Of a stretch of 64,000 nucleotides of DNA, positions 30,281-40,379 are shown piece after piece. The stretch is from positions 684,501-748,500 of the forward strand of contig NZ_JALKBG010000008.1 of NCBI RefSeq assembly GCF_023016155.1, in the 5' to 3' direction. The first letter of the stretch is position 1. Each line of letters opens with the position of its first letter. The notes beneath the pieces are model-generated. The model searched no databases. It was given only the letters and a program-made list of their open reading frames with translations, and had not been told where the DNA came from. Source of the stretch: Aliiroseovarius sp. F20344. Lineage in GTDB: Bacteria > Pseudomonadota > Alphaproteobacteria > Rhodobacterales > Rhodobacteraceae. A program made the translations under genes and the position numbers.

Positions 30281-31936
30281 TCATCTCGTAAACTTCTTAT
30301 GCTTCAAGCGCTTGGGCTCCAGCGCGTCCGGTCCCAGCCTGCGCTTCTTGTCCTCTTCGTAGTCCTCGAAGTTGCCTTCGAACCATTCCACATGGGCGTC
30401 GCCTTCGAAGGCCAGGATGTGGGTACAGATACGGTCAAGGAAGAAACGGTCGTGCGAGATGACGACGGCGCAGCCGGCGAAATCTACCAGCGCGTCTTCG
30501 AGTGCGCGCAGGGTTTCGACGTCCAAGTCGTTGGTCGGTTCGTCGAGGAGGAGCACGTTGCCGCCCTCTTTCAACAGACGCGCCATGTGGACGCGGTTAC
30601 GTTCACCGCCTGACAAGAGGTTCAGCTTCTTCTGCTGATCGCCGCCTTTGAAGTTGAAGCTGGAACAATAGGCGCGGGAGTTCACCTGCGCGTCGCCCAG
30701 TTCGATGATTTCGGCGCCACCGGAAATCGCTTCCCAAACGGTGTCATTGTCGTTCAGGTCGTCGCGAGACTGGTCGACATAGGACAGTTTCACGGTGTCG
30801 CCCAGTTCCACGGTGCCTTCGTCGGGCTGTTCCTGACCGGTCAGCATCTTGAACAGGGTCGATTTACCGGCGCCGTTAGGGCCGATGACGCCGACAATGC
30901 CGCCGGGGGGCAGCGAGAAATCGAGGTTTTCAATGAGCAGCTTGTCACCCATGGCTTTCTTCAGGCCTTCGACCTCGATCACCTTGCCGCCCAGACGGGG
31001 GCCGTTTGGGATGACGATCTGGGCGCGTCCGACTTTGTCACGCTCGGACTGACCTGCCATCTCGTTATAGGCGGCGATACGGGCTTTGGATTTCGCCTGA
31101 CGGGCTTTCTGACCCTGACGCATCCATTCCAGTTCGCGCTCCAGCGTTTTCTGCTTGGATTTGTCTTCGCGGGCTTCTTGCTCCAGCCGTTTGGCTTTCT
31201 GTTCCAGCCAAGCCGAGTAGTTGCCTTCGTAGGGAATGCCGCGGCCACGGTCGAGTTCAAGGATCCAGCCGGTGATGTCATCCAGGAAGTACCGGTCGTG
31301 GGTGACGATCAGAATGGTGCCCTTGTAGTCGATCAGGTGCTGTTGCAGCCACGCGATGGTTTCCGCGTCCAAGTGGTTGGTCGGTTCGTCGAGCAGCAGC
31401 ATATCGGGCGCTTCCAACAGCAGCTTGCACAGCGCCACGCGGCGTTTCTCACCACCCGACAGAGTTGTGACGTCGGCGTCATCGGGGGGGCAGCGCAGTG
31501 CCTCCATCGACACGTCAATCTGCGCGTCCAGATCCCACAGGTTCTGGGCGTCGATCTCATCCTGCAGCTTGGCCATTTCCTCGGCAGTTTCGTCCGAGTA
31601 GTTCATGGCGAGTTCATTGTAGCGCTCGAGAATGGCTTTCTTTTCGGCTACGCCCTGCATGACATTGCCGCGCACATCCATCGATGCGTCCAATTCGGGC
31701 TCCTGCGGCAGATAGCCGACCTTGGCGCCTTCGGCGGCCCAAGCTTCACCCGTGAAGTCCTTGTCGATGCCCGCCATGATGCGCATCAGCGTCGATTTAC
31801 CGGTGCCGTTCACACCCACCACGCCGATCTTCACGCCTGGCAGGAAGCTCAGGCGGATATCCTCGAAGCACTTTTTCCCACCGGGGTAAGTCTTGGAAAC
31901 GCCGTCCATGTGGTAGACATATTGATAAGCGGCCAT
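30281..31936 (-). CDS. ettA: Energy-dependent translational throttle ATPase EttA (ABC-F)
   Basis: 551 aa soluble protein with two ABC domains: Walker A GVNGTGKST and GPNGAGKST, signatures LSGGEKRR and LSGGERNR, and two LLLDEPTN Walker B motifs. The linker with its basic helical stretch (LEREARED...LERELEWMRQGQKARQAKSKAR) and the arm in the first domain are typical of EttA, which binds the ribosomal E site and gates elongation according to ATP/ADP. Length matches E. coli EttA (555 aa). Monocistronic with its own terminator. Confidence 0.95.
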   Translation of the reverse strand: MAAYQYVYHMDGVSKTYPGGKKCFEDIRLSFLPGVKIGVVGVNGTGKSTLMRIMAGIDKDFTGEAWAAEGAKVGYLPQEPELDASMDVRGNVMQGVAEKKAILERYNELAMNYSDETAEEMAKLQDEIDAQNLWDLDAQIDVSMEALRCPPDDADVTTLSGGEKRRVALCKLLLEAPDMLLLDEPTNHLDAETIAWLQQHLIDYKGTILIVTHDRYFLDDITGWILELDRGRGIPYEGNYSAWLEQKAKRLEQEAREDKSKQKTLERELEWMRQGQKARQAKSKARIAAYNEMAGQSERDKVGRAQIVIPNGPRLGGKVIEVEGLKKAMGDKLLIENLDFSLPPGGIVGVIGPNGAGKSTLFKMLTGQEQPDEGTVELGDTVKLSYVDQSRDDLNDNDTVWEAISGGAEIIELGDAQVNSRAYCSSFNFKGGDQQKKLNLLSGGERNRVHMARLLKEGGNVLLLDEPTNDLDVETLRALEDALVDFAGCAVVISHDRFFLDRICTHILAFEGDAHVEWFEGNFEDYEEDKKRRLGPDALEPKRLKHKKFTR

Positions 31937-32010
31937 GTGGAATTCCTTGGGTGATCTTGCTGAGATTTGGTTCCCGGAGTGATACCTGCGCCGCTGGCCA
32001 GAGGCAATGG

Positions 32011-32886
32011 TCAGAGTGTTTTCTCGAAAAACAAATCCGGGTTGGGATCGTCATTGTAGCGGTCGATTTCGTACCAGCCATCCTTGCGGTATAGATCGAT
32101 CGCTTCGGGCAGGGCCGAATTGGTGTCGAGCCGTAGCCGTGTCAGGCCGATGTCGCACGCGCGATCCTCAAGCTCTTTCATTAGGCGTTTGGCCAGACCC
32201 ATCCCGCGGGTGCGCGGATCGACCCAAAGGCGTTTTACCTCGCCGATGCCGGGTTCGAGCGTTTTTAGCATGACGCATCCCACCGGCAGATCATCCGATT
32301 GGGCCAAAAGAAATGCCCCATTGGGCGGGACCAGTTGATCAGCGTCCGGTGCGCGCGAGTTTTCCCGGTCGAAGGATTGGTTGAAACGCTCGTCCAGCTC
32401 GTCGAAATACTGCGCGAGACAGTGTTCTGCGGCGGCAGAGTTCGGGTCGGCGATGCTGATCCGGGTTTTCTCCCGTGCAAGGGAAAGCGATATTCTGTCC
32501 ATCTCGGCCAGAAGATCCTCGTTGCCACGCAGCCTGGATAGGATCGTTTCCGCCCGCTCATCTGATAGGATTTCATAGGCTTGGAATTCAGCCAGCCCGG
32601 CTTTGGTCAGGTGCGCCAAACGACGGCGTGCATCTTCGGGGCCGGGCTTGGTTTCGATCAGGCCTTCATCTTCAAGGCCGCGCAAATACCGGCTCATCAA
32701 TCCGCTGTCCAAACCTAAGGTGCTGCGCAAATCTGCAACATCGTTCATGCCATGACCGATGGCATTCAGGACGCGCGCAACGCCCAAGGGGCGGCCACGG
32801 TTCAGGAACGAGGCATCTAGGGCACCGACTTCTGCGATGACAGTCCTGCTAAAACGGCGGATGCGGGAAATTGGGTCATTGAACAT
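32011..32886 (-). CDS. MarR-GNAT fusion protein
   Basis: 291 aa. Residues ~1-140 are a MarR winged helix (TLGLDSGLMSRYLRGLEDEGLIET, DARRRLAHLTKAG); residues ~150-291 are a GNAT acetyltransferase (VKRLWVDPRTRGMGLAKRLMKELE is the acetyl-CoA loop, ending FFEKTL). Fusions of this kind are widespread but substrates are mostly unknown. A TCTGACTTAAGTCAG palindrome lies just upstream of the start (about 32890-32904) and may be its own operator. Confidence 0.88.
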   Translation of the reverse strand: MFNDPISRIRRFSRTVIAEVGALDASFLNRGRPLGVARVLNAIGHGMNDVADLRSTLGLDSGLMSRYLRGLEDEGLIETKPGPEDARRRLAHLTKAGLAEFQAYEILSDERAETILSRLRGNEDLLAEMDRISLSLAREKTRISIADPNSAAAEHCLAQYFDELDERFNQSFDRENSRAPDADQLVPPNGAFLLAQSDDLPVGCVMLKTLEPGIGEVKRLWVDPRTRGMGLAKRLMKELEDRACDIGLTRLRLDTNSALPEAIDLYRKDGWYEIDRYNDDPNPDLFFEKTL

Positions 32887-32889
32887 GAT

Positions 32890-32904
32890 ATCTGACTTAA
32901 GTCA
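32890..32904. promoter_or_regulatory. Palindrome upstream of MarR-GNAT and nadD
   Basis: TCTGACTTAAGTCAG contains the perfect 12-bp palindrome CTGACTTAAGTCAG-type core (TGACTTAAGTCA) four bases from the MarR-GNAT start. MarR proteins bind such short palindromes, so autoregulation is plausible. Confidence 0.5.
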
Positions 32905-32973
32905 GGTAAATGTGTAGGTCAAGCGATGCGGTTGCTGATTGACTTCAAGAAGGCAGGCGGCGAAACAAACGCG

Positions 32974-33570
32974 ATGCGCTACAACTTTCCATATGCGCGC
33001 CCGGGCCAGGTCATTGGGCTGTTGGGGGGATCGTTTGATCCGGCCCATGCGGGGCATGTACATATCACGCGCGAGGCGTTGAAGCGCTTTGGGCTTGATC
33101 AGATATGGTGGTTGGTGACGCCGGGCAATCCGTTGAAGGAACACGGTCCTGCGCCTCTTGATCAACGTCTGGCGCATGCGCGTGACGTGATGCAGCATCC
33201 GCGCGTAGAGGTCACGCAGATCGAAGCCCATACCGGCACCCGATACACGGCTGAGACGTTGGAAGCTCTGATCTCGCTCTATCCCGGGGTGCATTTTGTC
33301 TGGTTGATGGGTGCGGATAATCTGGCGGGCTTTCATCGGTGGGAGCGTTGGGACTGGATCATGGAAAACGTCCCTGTTGGCGTCCTTGCCCGCCCAGGAG
33401 ATCGCGGGCAGGCGCGCATGTCCAAGGCCGCACGCCGGTATCGGGCTGCACAGATCAAGGGCCGAGATGCCGAGCGGCTTCGTATTGCGCAGGCGCCGGC
33501 CTGGTGTCTGGTCAATATGCCGATGCTGGACATCTCATCGTCCGAGATCAGAGAGCGCGGCGACTGGTAA
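32974..33570 (+). CDS. nadD: Nicotinate-nucleotide adenylyltransferase
   Basis: 198 aa nucleotidyltransferase making deamido-NAD from nicotinate mononucleotide and ATP. Motif [14 protein letters not shown] contains the HxGH site, and [10 protein letters not shown] is the C-terminal ISSTxIR-type motif. The ATG at 32974 ([12 protein letters not shown]) matches the usual N-terminus; an earlier in-frame ATG at 32926 would add 16 residues. Nearby genes do not belong to NAD synthesis. Confidence 0.92.
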   Translation: MRYNFPYARPGQVIGLLGGSFDPAHAGHVHITREALKRFGLDQIWWLVTPGNPLKEHGPAPLDQRLAHARDVMQHPRVEVTQIEAHTGTRYTAETLEALISLYPGVHFVWLMGADNLAGFHRWERWDWIMENVPVGVLARPGDRGQARMSKAARRYRAAQIKGRDAERLRIAQAPAWCLVNMPMLDISSSEIRERGDW

Positions 33571-33645
33571 ACCCGGTCAGAAAGAACCTGCTGATCGTTG
33601 GGTTTCGCACTTGAATGACCGGACCATGAAAGGTTTACTCGCCTC

Positions 33646-35130
33646 ATGGCGAAAGCAATTTCTAGACGCGTATTTTTATCAGGACTTGGGGCTGGTTTAG
33701 CCTCGCCTGTGCTGGCGAATGCCCCGACGACGTCGCTGTTTCCCGTGGCAAAGCCCGTCGATTTTGCCAAACGAAGCCTTCCATCCGTTGACATGCTGGT
33801 TGATGCAGCGGGGCTGGGTGGGAAGCTGGGCTTCATGGTCGCGGACGCCCGAAGCGGCGAAGTGCTTGAGGTTCGAAACCCTGTTCTTCCACTGCCACCT
33901 GCCAGCGTGGCAAAGGCCATCACCGGGGCATATGCTTTGTCATCTCTTGGTGGGGGGCATCGGTTTGAAACGCTTTTGATGGCGACGGGGGTTGCTAAGA
34001 ATGGTGTCATTCAAGGGGATTTGATCCTTGTGGGCGGGGCGGACCCGACGCTTGATACGGACGGTCTGGCGCAGATGGCGCTGGATTTGAAGGCGCAAGG
34101 GGTGACCGGGATCACTGGCAGCTTCAAGGTGGATGGTGCGTATCTTCCTTACCAGCGCGTCATCGATCCGGGGCAGCCAGACCACCTTGGCTACAACCCC
34201 TCGATTTCGGGTCTGAACCTGAACTTCAACCGCGTGCATTTTGAATGGAAACGTGCGGGGCAGGGCTGGGACGTGGCGATGGATGCCCGGTCTGAAACCC
34301 TGCGTCCTGCCGTTAAAGTGGCGCGGATGGAGGTTGTTGACCGCAAATCGCCCATTTTCACTTACAAGGACGCATCTGGCGTCGACAGCTGGACGGTGGC
34401 CCGGACGGCTTTGGGTAAAGGCGGGTCGCGATGGCTGCCCGTGCGGCGTCCTGACATTTATGCCGGTGAAGTCTTTCAGGTCTTGGCGCGCGGGCAGGGG
34501 ATCAATCTGCCGCGTCCTGTGTCGCAAGGTGCCGCGACGACTGGAAACGTGCTGACCACCTACCACTCTGCCCCGGTGTCCGAAATCGTGCAGGGCATGT
34601 TGAAGTATTCGACCAATCTAACCGCTGAAGTGGTTGGCATGGCTGCCAGTGTGGAAGCTGGCGCCGCGCCCGCCGATTTGCCCAGCTCGGCAACTGCCAT
34701 GTCCTTTTGGGCGAAGGAGGCGCTTGGAACCCGCCGCTTGAGTTTCGTCGATCACAGCGGTTTAAGCGATCAATCACAGATCACCGCACGCGATATGGTG
34801 CGGGCCCTGATTGCAACCTCACCGGATGGCGATCTGGCGCCGTTGCTGAAGAATGTCCCGCCGAAGTCTGAGCTTCTGCCTGATGGTGGAAGCCATACCA
34901 TTCGCGCAAAGACGGGGACGCTGAACTTCGTGTCGTCCTTAGCGGGTTATGCGACCACGCCGAATGGGCGAGAGCTGGCTTTTGCAATTTTCACTGCCGA
35001 TATGGAGCGCCGTAGCGCCATTCAACGCGCGTTTCGCGAGCGCCCACAAGGCGCACGCGGTTGGAGCAGGCGATCGCGGAGATTGCAACACGATCTGATT
35101 GCGCGATGGTCAGTGTTGTTTGGAACGTAA
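33646..35130 (+). CDS. dacB: D-alanyl-D-alanine carboxypeptidase/endopeptidase (PBP4 type)
   Basis: 494 aa periplasmic penicillin-binding protein of the DacB (S13) family trimming peptidoglycan peptides. Active-site triad motifs: SxxK in PPASVAKAI, SxN in KYSTNLTAE and KTG in RAKTGTLNF. A twin-arginine-like signal (SRRVFLSGLGAGLASPVLA) spans residues 6-25. The large insertion between SxxK and SxN is usual for PBP4. It follows nadD by 75 bp. Confidence 0.9.
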   Translation: MAKAISRRVFLSGLGAGLASPVLANAPTTSLFPVAKPVDFAKRSLPSVDMLVDAAGLGGKLGFMVADARSGEVLEVRNPVLPLPPASVAKAITGAYALSSLGGGHRFETLLMATGVAKNGVIQGDLILVGGADPTLDTDGLAQMALDLKAQGVTGITGSFKVDGAYLPYQRVIDPGQPDHLGYNPSISGLNLNFNRVHFEWKRAGQGWDVAMDARSETLRPAVKVARMEVVDRKSPIFTYKDASGVDSWTVARTALGKGGSRWLPVRRPDIYAGEVFQVLARGQGINLPRPVSQGAATTGNVLTTYHSAPVSEIVQGMLKYSTNLTAEVVGMAASVEAGAAPADLPSSATAMSFWAKEALGTRRLSFVDHSGLSDQSQITARDMVRALIATSPDGDLAPLLKNVPPKSELLPDGGSHTIRAKTGTLNFVSSLAGYATTPNGRELAFAIFTADMERRSAIQRAFRERPQGARGWSRRSRRLQHDLIARWSVLFGT

Positions 35131-35228
35131 AGGGGCGGGAGGTCGGCTTTGCGGACAATGAATGAATTCGCATCGCCAACAACAATGTCTGATTTCTTTG
35201 GCGCGACCAAGACTCTTCGAAGGAGAGC

Positions 35229-35594
35229 CTACGATTCGACGGCCTCGTCATAAGTTGCCCGCGCGGCATCGATCTTGGATAGGTTTTCCAGTGCCCAATA
35301 GCCCAAGGCACTGACGGGTTCTCGGAATGACTGACCCATTTCGGTCAGGTTGTATTCGACTTTAGGTGGGATTGTCGGGTGATAGGTTCGGTTCACAAGG
35401 CCGTCGCGCTCCAACTCTTTCAGTGTCAGACTTAGCATGCGCTGCGAGATGCCAAGGTTGCGCTTGAGTTCATTGAACCTCAGCGTACCGTATTCGGCCA
35501 ATGAGATCACGACAAGCACGCTCCACCTATCGCCAACACGCGACAGCACCTCATTGATGCGTTTGCAATCGGGGCATTGTTTATCGTCCAGCAT
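35229..35594 (-). CDS. HxlR-family transcriptional regulator
   Basis: 121 aa winged-helix protein. CPDCKRINEVLSRVGDRWSVLVV and NELKRNLGISQRMLSLTLKELERDGLV are typical HxlR features; N-terminal Cys pair CPDC may be redox sensitive as in HypR/QorR-like members. The ATG at 35594 has GGGA upstream; a longer in-frame version would add 22 unlike residues. It is divergent from the nitroreductase-hchA pair and presumably controls it. Confidence 0.88.
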   Translation of the reverse strand: MLDDKQCPDCKRINEVLSRVGDRWSVLVVISLAEYGTLRFNELKRNLGISQRMLSLTLKELERDGLVNRTYHPTIPPKVEYNLTEMGQSFREPVSALGYWALENLSKIDAARATYDEAVES

Positions 35595-35719
35595 GGTGGT
35601 TCCCTTTATGTAACCGAGGGTCAGACATGTGCCTTCTTGCGGCACAGTGTGGTTCCCCATAGGTAGTCAGTCACAAATATATACTGCCCTGCTGGGGCGC
35701 TGACAATAGGACCAGACCC

Positions 35720-36361
35720 ATGACCTCGAAGCCTCTGAATGATCTTTTGAACTGGCGCTACGCCACCAAGAAAATGGACCCGTCTAAAGCTGTGCCGCAG
35801 GATAAGGTTGATGCCATAGTCGAGGCGATACGTATGGCGCCAACATCCAGCGGTACCCAGCCATTCGAAGTGTTTGTTGCGACCAACCCCGATGTCTTGG
35901 GAGAAATCCGAAAAGTCGCTTGGGATCAGGCACAGATCACCGATGCCTCTCACCTGTTGGTCTTTGCGGCGTGGGATAATTACACGGCTGAACGGATCGA
36001 CCACGTTGTTGATCTGAACGTTGCGGAACGTGGCGACCTGCCGATGCTGCATGCCTATTACGATAATCTGAAGTCCAACTACTTGCCGCGCGACGCCGAG
36101 ACCAATTACGCCCACGCTGCACGCCAAGCCTATATCGCACTCGGCATTGCACTGGTCGCAGCTGCCGAGCAAGAGGTGGATAGCACGCCGATGGAAGGTT
36201 TTGACCCCGATGCCGTGGACGCAATTCTTGGCCTGAAGGGTCGCGGTTTGCGGTCAGTCGTGTTGATGCCATTGGGCTATCGCGACGAAAGTGGCGATTG
36301 GCTGGCCCCAATGGGTAAAGTCCGCAAATCCCGTGACACCATCGTCACTGAGGTCAACTGA
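35720..36361 (+). CDS. NAD(P)H-dependent oxidoreductase, nitroreductase family
   Basis: 213 aa FMN-binding nitroreductase fold (NfsB-like): LNWRYATKKMDP and RMAPTSSGTQPFEV are the N-terminal FMN contacts, and LKGRGLRSVVLMPLGYR lies at the C-terminus. It reduces quinones or nitro compounds. The stop is one base before the hchA start, so the two form an operon likely regulated by the divergent HxlR protein; the pair looks like a response to reactive electrophiles. Confidence 0.9.
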   Translation: MTSKPLNDLLNWRYATKKMDPSKAVPQDKVDAIVEAIRMAPTSSGTQPFEVFVATNPDVLGEIRKVAWDQAQITDASHLLVFAAWDNYTAERIDHVVDLNVAERGDLPMLHAYYDNLKSNYLPRDAETNYAHAARQAYIALGIALVAAAEQEVDSTPMEGFDPDAVDAILGLKGRGLRSVVLMPLGYRDESGDWLAPMGKVRKSRDTIVTEVN

Positions 36362-36362
36362 T

Positions 36363-37223
36363 ATGGGTATCCTACGCAAACTGTTCCGTGCGACCCCAAT
36401 ACCCACAATCGACGGCGCGTTTAGCCCATCCCCCTTGGCGATCAAGTTGGGCACATCGCCCACCACGGATTATGATGGCGGGTTTTATGCGACCCCTTAC
36501 ACGGGCAGTAAAAACCGCGTTCTGATGATCTGCACTGAAGTACGCAACATGACGATGGCCAACGGCAAGAAATTCTCGACGGGAAACCATCCTGTCGAGA
36601 TGGGCCTGCCGATGCTGCATCTGATGAACGCAGGGTTCGTGATTGACGTTGTCACACCAACTGGCGCGCCCGTCTCCATTGAAGATTGGGCGATGCCTGC
36701 GGATGACGCAGACGTCAAACGGCTCTATCGCGATTATGCGGATGCCTTTGCGAAACCTGGCAACCTTGCAGACTTTGTTGCCAGTAAGATGGATGAAGCA
36801 GTGTCTTATGCCGCTGTCTACATTCCCGGAGGACATGGGGCGATGCTAGGCTTGCCCGAAAACACCGATGTCGGGAAAGCGCTGCATTGGGCCCATGAAC
36901 GGGACCTAATCACATTGGCACTTTGCCACGGCCCCGCTGCGTTATTGGCCGCTAAGACAGAAAATGGGTTCTTGTATGAAGGATACAAGATGACTGTGTT
37001 CCCAGATTCGGTCGACAAACAAACCCCCATGATCGGCTACCTGCCAGGTCCGATGCCGTGGTGGGTGTGTGAGAAATTGACCGCACTGGGCGTACAGATC
37101 ACCAACACAAAAGCGGATGCTTCATGCCATGTTGATCGTCGTCTGGTCACGGGTGCAAGCCCCAAGGCCGCGAACTCTTTTGGCCGACTGGCAGCGGAAA
37201 CGCTGTTGAAGAACGTGTCGTAG
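36363..37223 (+). CDS. hchA: Hsp31-type protein (DJ-1/PfpI family glyoxalase III / deglycase)
   Basis: 286 aa, matching E. coli HchA (283 aa) in length. Nucleophile Cys in LALCHGPAALL with adjacent His, and oxyanion region YIPGGHGAMLGLPE. Family members convert methylglyoxal to lactate or act as chaperones/deglycases. Start at 36363 directly follows the nitroreductase stop; the long upstream frame inside that gene is rejected. Confidence 0.88.
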   Translation: MGILRKLFRATPIPTIDGAFSPSPLAIKLGTSPTTDYDGGFYATPYTGSKNRVLMICTEVRNMTMANGKKFSTGNHPVEMGLPMLHLMNAGFVIDVVTPTGAPVSIEDWAMPADDADVKRLYRDYADAFAKPGNLADFVASKMDEAVSYAAVYIPGGHGAMLGLPENTDVGKALHWAHERDLITLALCHGPAALLAAKTENGFLYEGYKMTVFPDSVDKQTPMIGYLPGPMPWWVCEKLTALGVQITNTKADASCHVDRRLVTGASPKAANSFGRLAAETLLKNVS

Positions 37224-37310
37224 AGAGAAACTGGTGCAAAGTGCATGCTGACAATCCTGCGCCTTGCAGCATCGGTCTTTTGGGCTCTAAGCAGATTCTC
37301 GTCTCTCAAG

Positions 37311-37354
37311 CAGCCGGGGCCGTCTAAAAACGAAACCCGGCCTTTGGCTGTATG
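37311..37354. terminator. Possible terminator hairpin between hchA and GST genes
   Basis: Imperfect stem-loop (CAGCC...GGCTG outer arms, GGGGCCG...CCCGGCC inner arms) in the 176-bp gap between convergent genes. No strong T run. The rest of this gap shows nothing recognisable. Confidence 0.35.
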
Positions 37355-37399
37355 CTGAAGGATCAGAAAGCTTCTTTCTCTTGACCCCTCACCCCCCAA

Positions 37400-38098
37400 T
37401 CAGGGTCTGGGCGGTACATTGACCGCAATTTTTGAAGCAGGGCGATCTGCACAACTTGTGTGCCAACGCAGCACGTTCGGAAAGCTCTCAAGCTCTAAGA
37501 CATCGCCGGCGTTATAAGCAGTGAACAGTGCTCGGACCCACGGCCAGATGGCGATGTCGGCGATGGAGTATTCGTCGCCCGCAACAACCTCGCGCCCGTC
37601 CAGACGTTTGTCCAAAACAGCGAGCAGTCGTTTTGCTTCATCGCGGTAACGTTCCATTGGGCGTTTGTCCTCAATGTCTTTGCCGCCATAGGCGTAGAAG
37701 AATCCAAACTGGCCAAGCATTGGTCCAAAGCCGCCCATTTGCCACATCAGCCATTGAAGTACTTCGGCGCGCTTCGACGGATCAGTCGGCAGGAATTTTC
37801 CTGACTTCTCGGCCAGATAGATCAGAATGGCGCCAGTTTCCCAAAGTGGAAGGGGGGTGCCGTCCGGGCCATTTGGATCGATGATGGCAGGGATTTTGTT
37901 ATTCGGGTTCAGCGACAGATACTCCGGCGTGAACTGATCACCATCCATGATGTTGACCAGATGCGCCTCATAAGGAAGGCCGGTTTCTTCTAACATCGCC
38001 GAGACCTTGACGCCGTTTGGCGTGGGCAGCGAATAAAGCTGAATGACATTCGCGTCTTTGGCCGGCCAGCGCCGGGTGATTGCAAAGCTGTCGAGCAT
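37400..38098 (-). CDS. Glutathione S-transferase (Ure2p/YfcG-like)
   Basis: 232 aa. N-terminal thioredoxin-fold domain (IQLYSLPTPNGVKVSAMLEETGLPYEAH; NPNNKIPAI is the cis-Pro glutathione loop; WETGAILIYLAE the gamma-glutamyl contact) and a C-terminal helical domain (YSIADIAIWPWV). Nu-class members such as YfcG/YghU act as disulfide-bond reductases. The ATG at 38098 starts closest to homology. Monocistronic. Confidence 0.9.
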   Translation of the reverse strand: MLDSFAITRRWPAKDANVIQLYSLPTPNGVKVSAMLEETGLPYEAHLVNIMDGDQFTPEYLSLNPNNKIPAIIDPNGPDGTPLPLWETGAILIYLAEKSGKFLPTDPSKRAEVLQWLMWQMGGFGPMLGQFGFFYAYGGKDIEDKRPMERYRDEAKRLLAVLDKRLDGREVVAGDEYSIADIAIWPWVRALFTAYNAGDVLELESFPNVLRWHTSCADRPASKIAVNVPPRP

Positions 38099-38151
38099 GA
38101 CGGCCCTTCCCATCTATGTTGTAAGATTAGACGACGCAGGGTTTGCGTCGA

Positions 38152-38574
38152 TCACAGGTTCATATGGCGTGCCCGTGCGCCCCGTTCAATGGCTGCCGCA
38201 TGCAAACGGTCAATGCTCAGCTCGTATCGGATTTCTTCAAGGATGCGAATTTCCGGCCCGTGCATCACGCCATCAGAGGCTGCAACATCACATGCCAGCG
38301 CATAGGCCGTTTCCCACAGGTTTTCGGGAAGATTGTCGCGCACAAGGCCAAAAAGGGCATCCAGCCCATCTTCGACAGCAAACAGATCAAAGACGGTTTG
38401 AGAAACGGTCTTGAACCGATCGGGGTCATAGGTTGCGAAAACCGGTAGGTGGTTGACGATGCGTTCGATGGTCAAAAGCTCGGCCGATGTGATCTCTTCA
38501 TCGGACGCGGAAACCGCCATCATAACAGCGATCAAGCTGTCTTGGGCCGTGAGGGAGTGGGGGATATCTTGCAC
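38152..38574 (-). CDS. TerB-like protein
   Basis: 140 aa all-helical protein related to the tellurite-resistance TerB family: [24 protein letters not shown] and [22 protein letters not shown] are two repeats with acidic metal-binding positions. Function outside ter operons is unknown; no other ter genes are nearby. It is divergent from lysS. Confidence 0.8.
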   Translation of the reverse strand: MQDIPHSLTAQDSLIAVMMAVSASDEEITSAELLTIERIVNHLPVFATYDPDRFKTVSQTVFDLFAVEDGLDALFGLVRDNLPENLWETAYALACDVAASDGVMHGPEIRILEEIRYELSIDRLHAAAIERGARARHMNL

Positions 38575-38675
38575 GTATTCGCTCCTATTCGTTGCAGTGC
38601 AGAATATTGACCCCGCGACCCCTTCGCAATAGGGAGGTGATCACGCGCAATAAGCGCGCCAAGAAAGGAAAACAC

Positions 38676-40325
38676 ATGTCCGAAATGCGTGACACCGCGA
38701 TGAGTTCGAAAGCCTGGCCCTTTGAAGAAGCGCGCCGGGTGCTCAAACGTTATCAAAAGGGTGCGCCGGAGAAGGGATATGTGCTGTTTGAGACTGGCTA
38801 TGGTCCGTCGGGTCTGCCGCATATCGGGACCTTCGGCGAAGTTGCGCGCACCACGATGATCCAGCGCGCGTTCGAGGTGATCTCGGACATTCCGACAAAG
38901 TTGATTTGTTTTTCGGACGATCTGGATGGGATGCGCAAAGTGCCGGGCAATGTGCCCAATTCCGAAGGCCTGCATGAACATCTGCAAAAGCCGCTGACGT
39001 CTGTGCCGGATCCGTTCGGCACCCATGAAAGCTTTGGCCATCACAACAATGCCATGCTGCGCCGGTTCCTGGATACGTTCGGGTTTGAGTACGACTTCTA
39101 CTCCGCCACGGAATTCTACGGCTCGGGCCAGTTTGACGAAGTGCTGAAGCGCGCGGTTGAGAAGTATGACGACATCATGGAGGTGATGCTGCAATCCCTG
39201 CGTGAAGAACGCCGTCAGACATACTCGATCTTCCTACCGATTCACCCGGAAACCGGTCGAGTACTCTACGTGCCAATGAAAGAGGTGAACGCCGAGAACC
39301 ACACCATCACTTTTGATGATGAGGACGGTAAAGAATGGACGCTGCCCGTGACCGGCGGCAACGTGAAGCTGCAGTGGAAGCCGGATTTCGGTGCGCGCTG
39401 GGCCGCATTGGAAGTCGACTTCGAGATGTATGGCAAGGACCATTCCACCAACACGCCGATCTATGACAAGATCTGCCGCATTCTGGGCCATCGCGCGCCG
39501 GAGCATTTCACCTATGAGCTGTTTCTGGATGCCAATGGGCAAAAGATCTCGAAAACTTCGGGCAACGGGATTTCGATTGATGAATGGCTGAGCTATGCCT
39601 CGACCGAGAGCTTGGCGTACTTCATGTTCCTGAAGCCCAAGACCGCCAAGCGGATGCATTTTGATGTGATCCCCAAGGCGATGGACGAATATCACCAGCA
39701 GCTGAATGCCTATCACAAGCAAGACTTGAAGGCGCAGCTGAACAATCCGGTCTGGCACATTCACGGCGGAGACGTGCCGGTGTCAAACTTGGTTGTTCCG
39801 TTCTCGATGCTGCTGAACCTGGCATCTGTGGCGCATGCCCATGACAAAACGCAGCTTTGGGGCTTCATCCAGCGCTATGCGCCGGACGCGACACCAGAAA
39901 CGCACCCGGATCTGGATGCGGCGGCGGGCTATGCCGTGAAATACTACGAAGACTTCGTCGAGCCCGAGAAGGTGTTCCGCCTGCCAACCGATCAGGAACG
40001 TGGCGCGCTGGAAGAGCTGGCACGTGCGCTCCGGGACGGGGATACGGCACTCGATGCGATTGCGCGTAAGAACGAGATGATGGGCAACGACGACCCGCTG
40101 CCTGAGGTCAATTTCGGATCGGACGAGTTCCTACAATCGGTTGTTTTCGCGCTGGGCAAACTGCACGGGTTCGAGAACCTGCGCGACTGGTTCAAAGCGC
40201 TTTACGAGGTTCTTCTGGGTGCGAGCCAGGGCCCGCGGTTCGGTGGGTTCGCAGCACTTTACGGGGCCGAGGAAACCGCAGCCCTGATCGACAAAGCGCT
40301 GGCAGGCGATCTGGCATCGGCTTGA
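38676..40325 (+). CDS. lysS: Lysyl-tRNA synthetase, class I
   Basis: 549 aa class I aminoacyl-tRNA synthetase, charging tRNA-Lys. Rossmann-fold signatures are HIGT (in [13 protein letters not shown]) and KISKTSGNG in place of HIGH and KMSKS. This is the archaeal-type LysRS that replaces the class II enzyme in many alphaproteobacteria. The ATG at 38676 is preceded by AAAGGA. A bidirectional terminator follows. Confidence 0.94.
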   Translation: MSEMRDTAMSSKAWPFEEARRVLKRYQKGAPEKGYVLFETGYGPSGLPHIGTFGEVARTTMIQRAFEVISDIPTKLICFSDDLDGMRKVPGNVPNSEGLHEHLQKPLTSVPDPFGTHESFGHHNNAMLRRFLDTFGFEYDFYSATEFYGSGQFDEVLKRAVEKYDDIMEVMLQSLREERRQTYSIFLPIHPETGRVLYVPMKEVNAENHTITFDDEDGKEWTLPVTGGNVKLQWKPDFGARWAALEVDFEMYGKDHSTNTPIYDKICRILGHRAPEHFTYELFLDANGQKISKTSGNGISIDEWLSYASTESLAYFMFLKPKTAKRMHFDVIPKAMDEYHQQLNAYHKQDLKAQLNNPVWHIHGGDVPVSNLVVPFSMLLNLASVAHAHDKTQLWGFIQRYAPDATPETHPDLDAAAGYAVKYYEDFVEPEKVFRLPTDQERGALEELARALRDGDTALDAIARKNEMMGNDDPLPEVNFGSDEFLQSVVFALGKLHGFENLRDWFKALYEVLLGASQGPRFGGFAALYGAEETAALIDKALAGDLASA

Positions 40326-40348
40326 TAGCTCTACATAAGAAATCACTT

Positions 40349-40373
40349 AAAGGGCGTCCATGTGGCGCCCTTT
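40349..40373. terminator. Bidirectional terminator between lysS and DMT transporter
   Basis: AAAGGGCG / CGCCCTTT stem with a 9-nt loop, then TTTT on the plus strand and TTAAG on the minus side; lies between convergent genes. Confidence 0.8.
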
Positions 40374-40379
40374 TCCATT

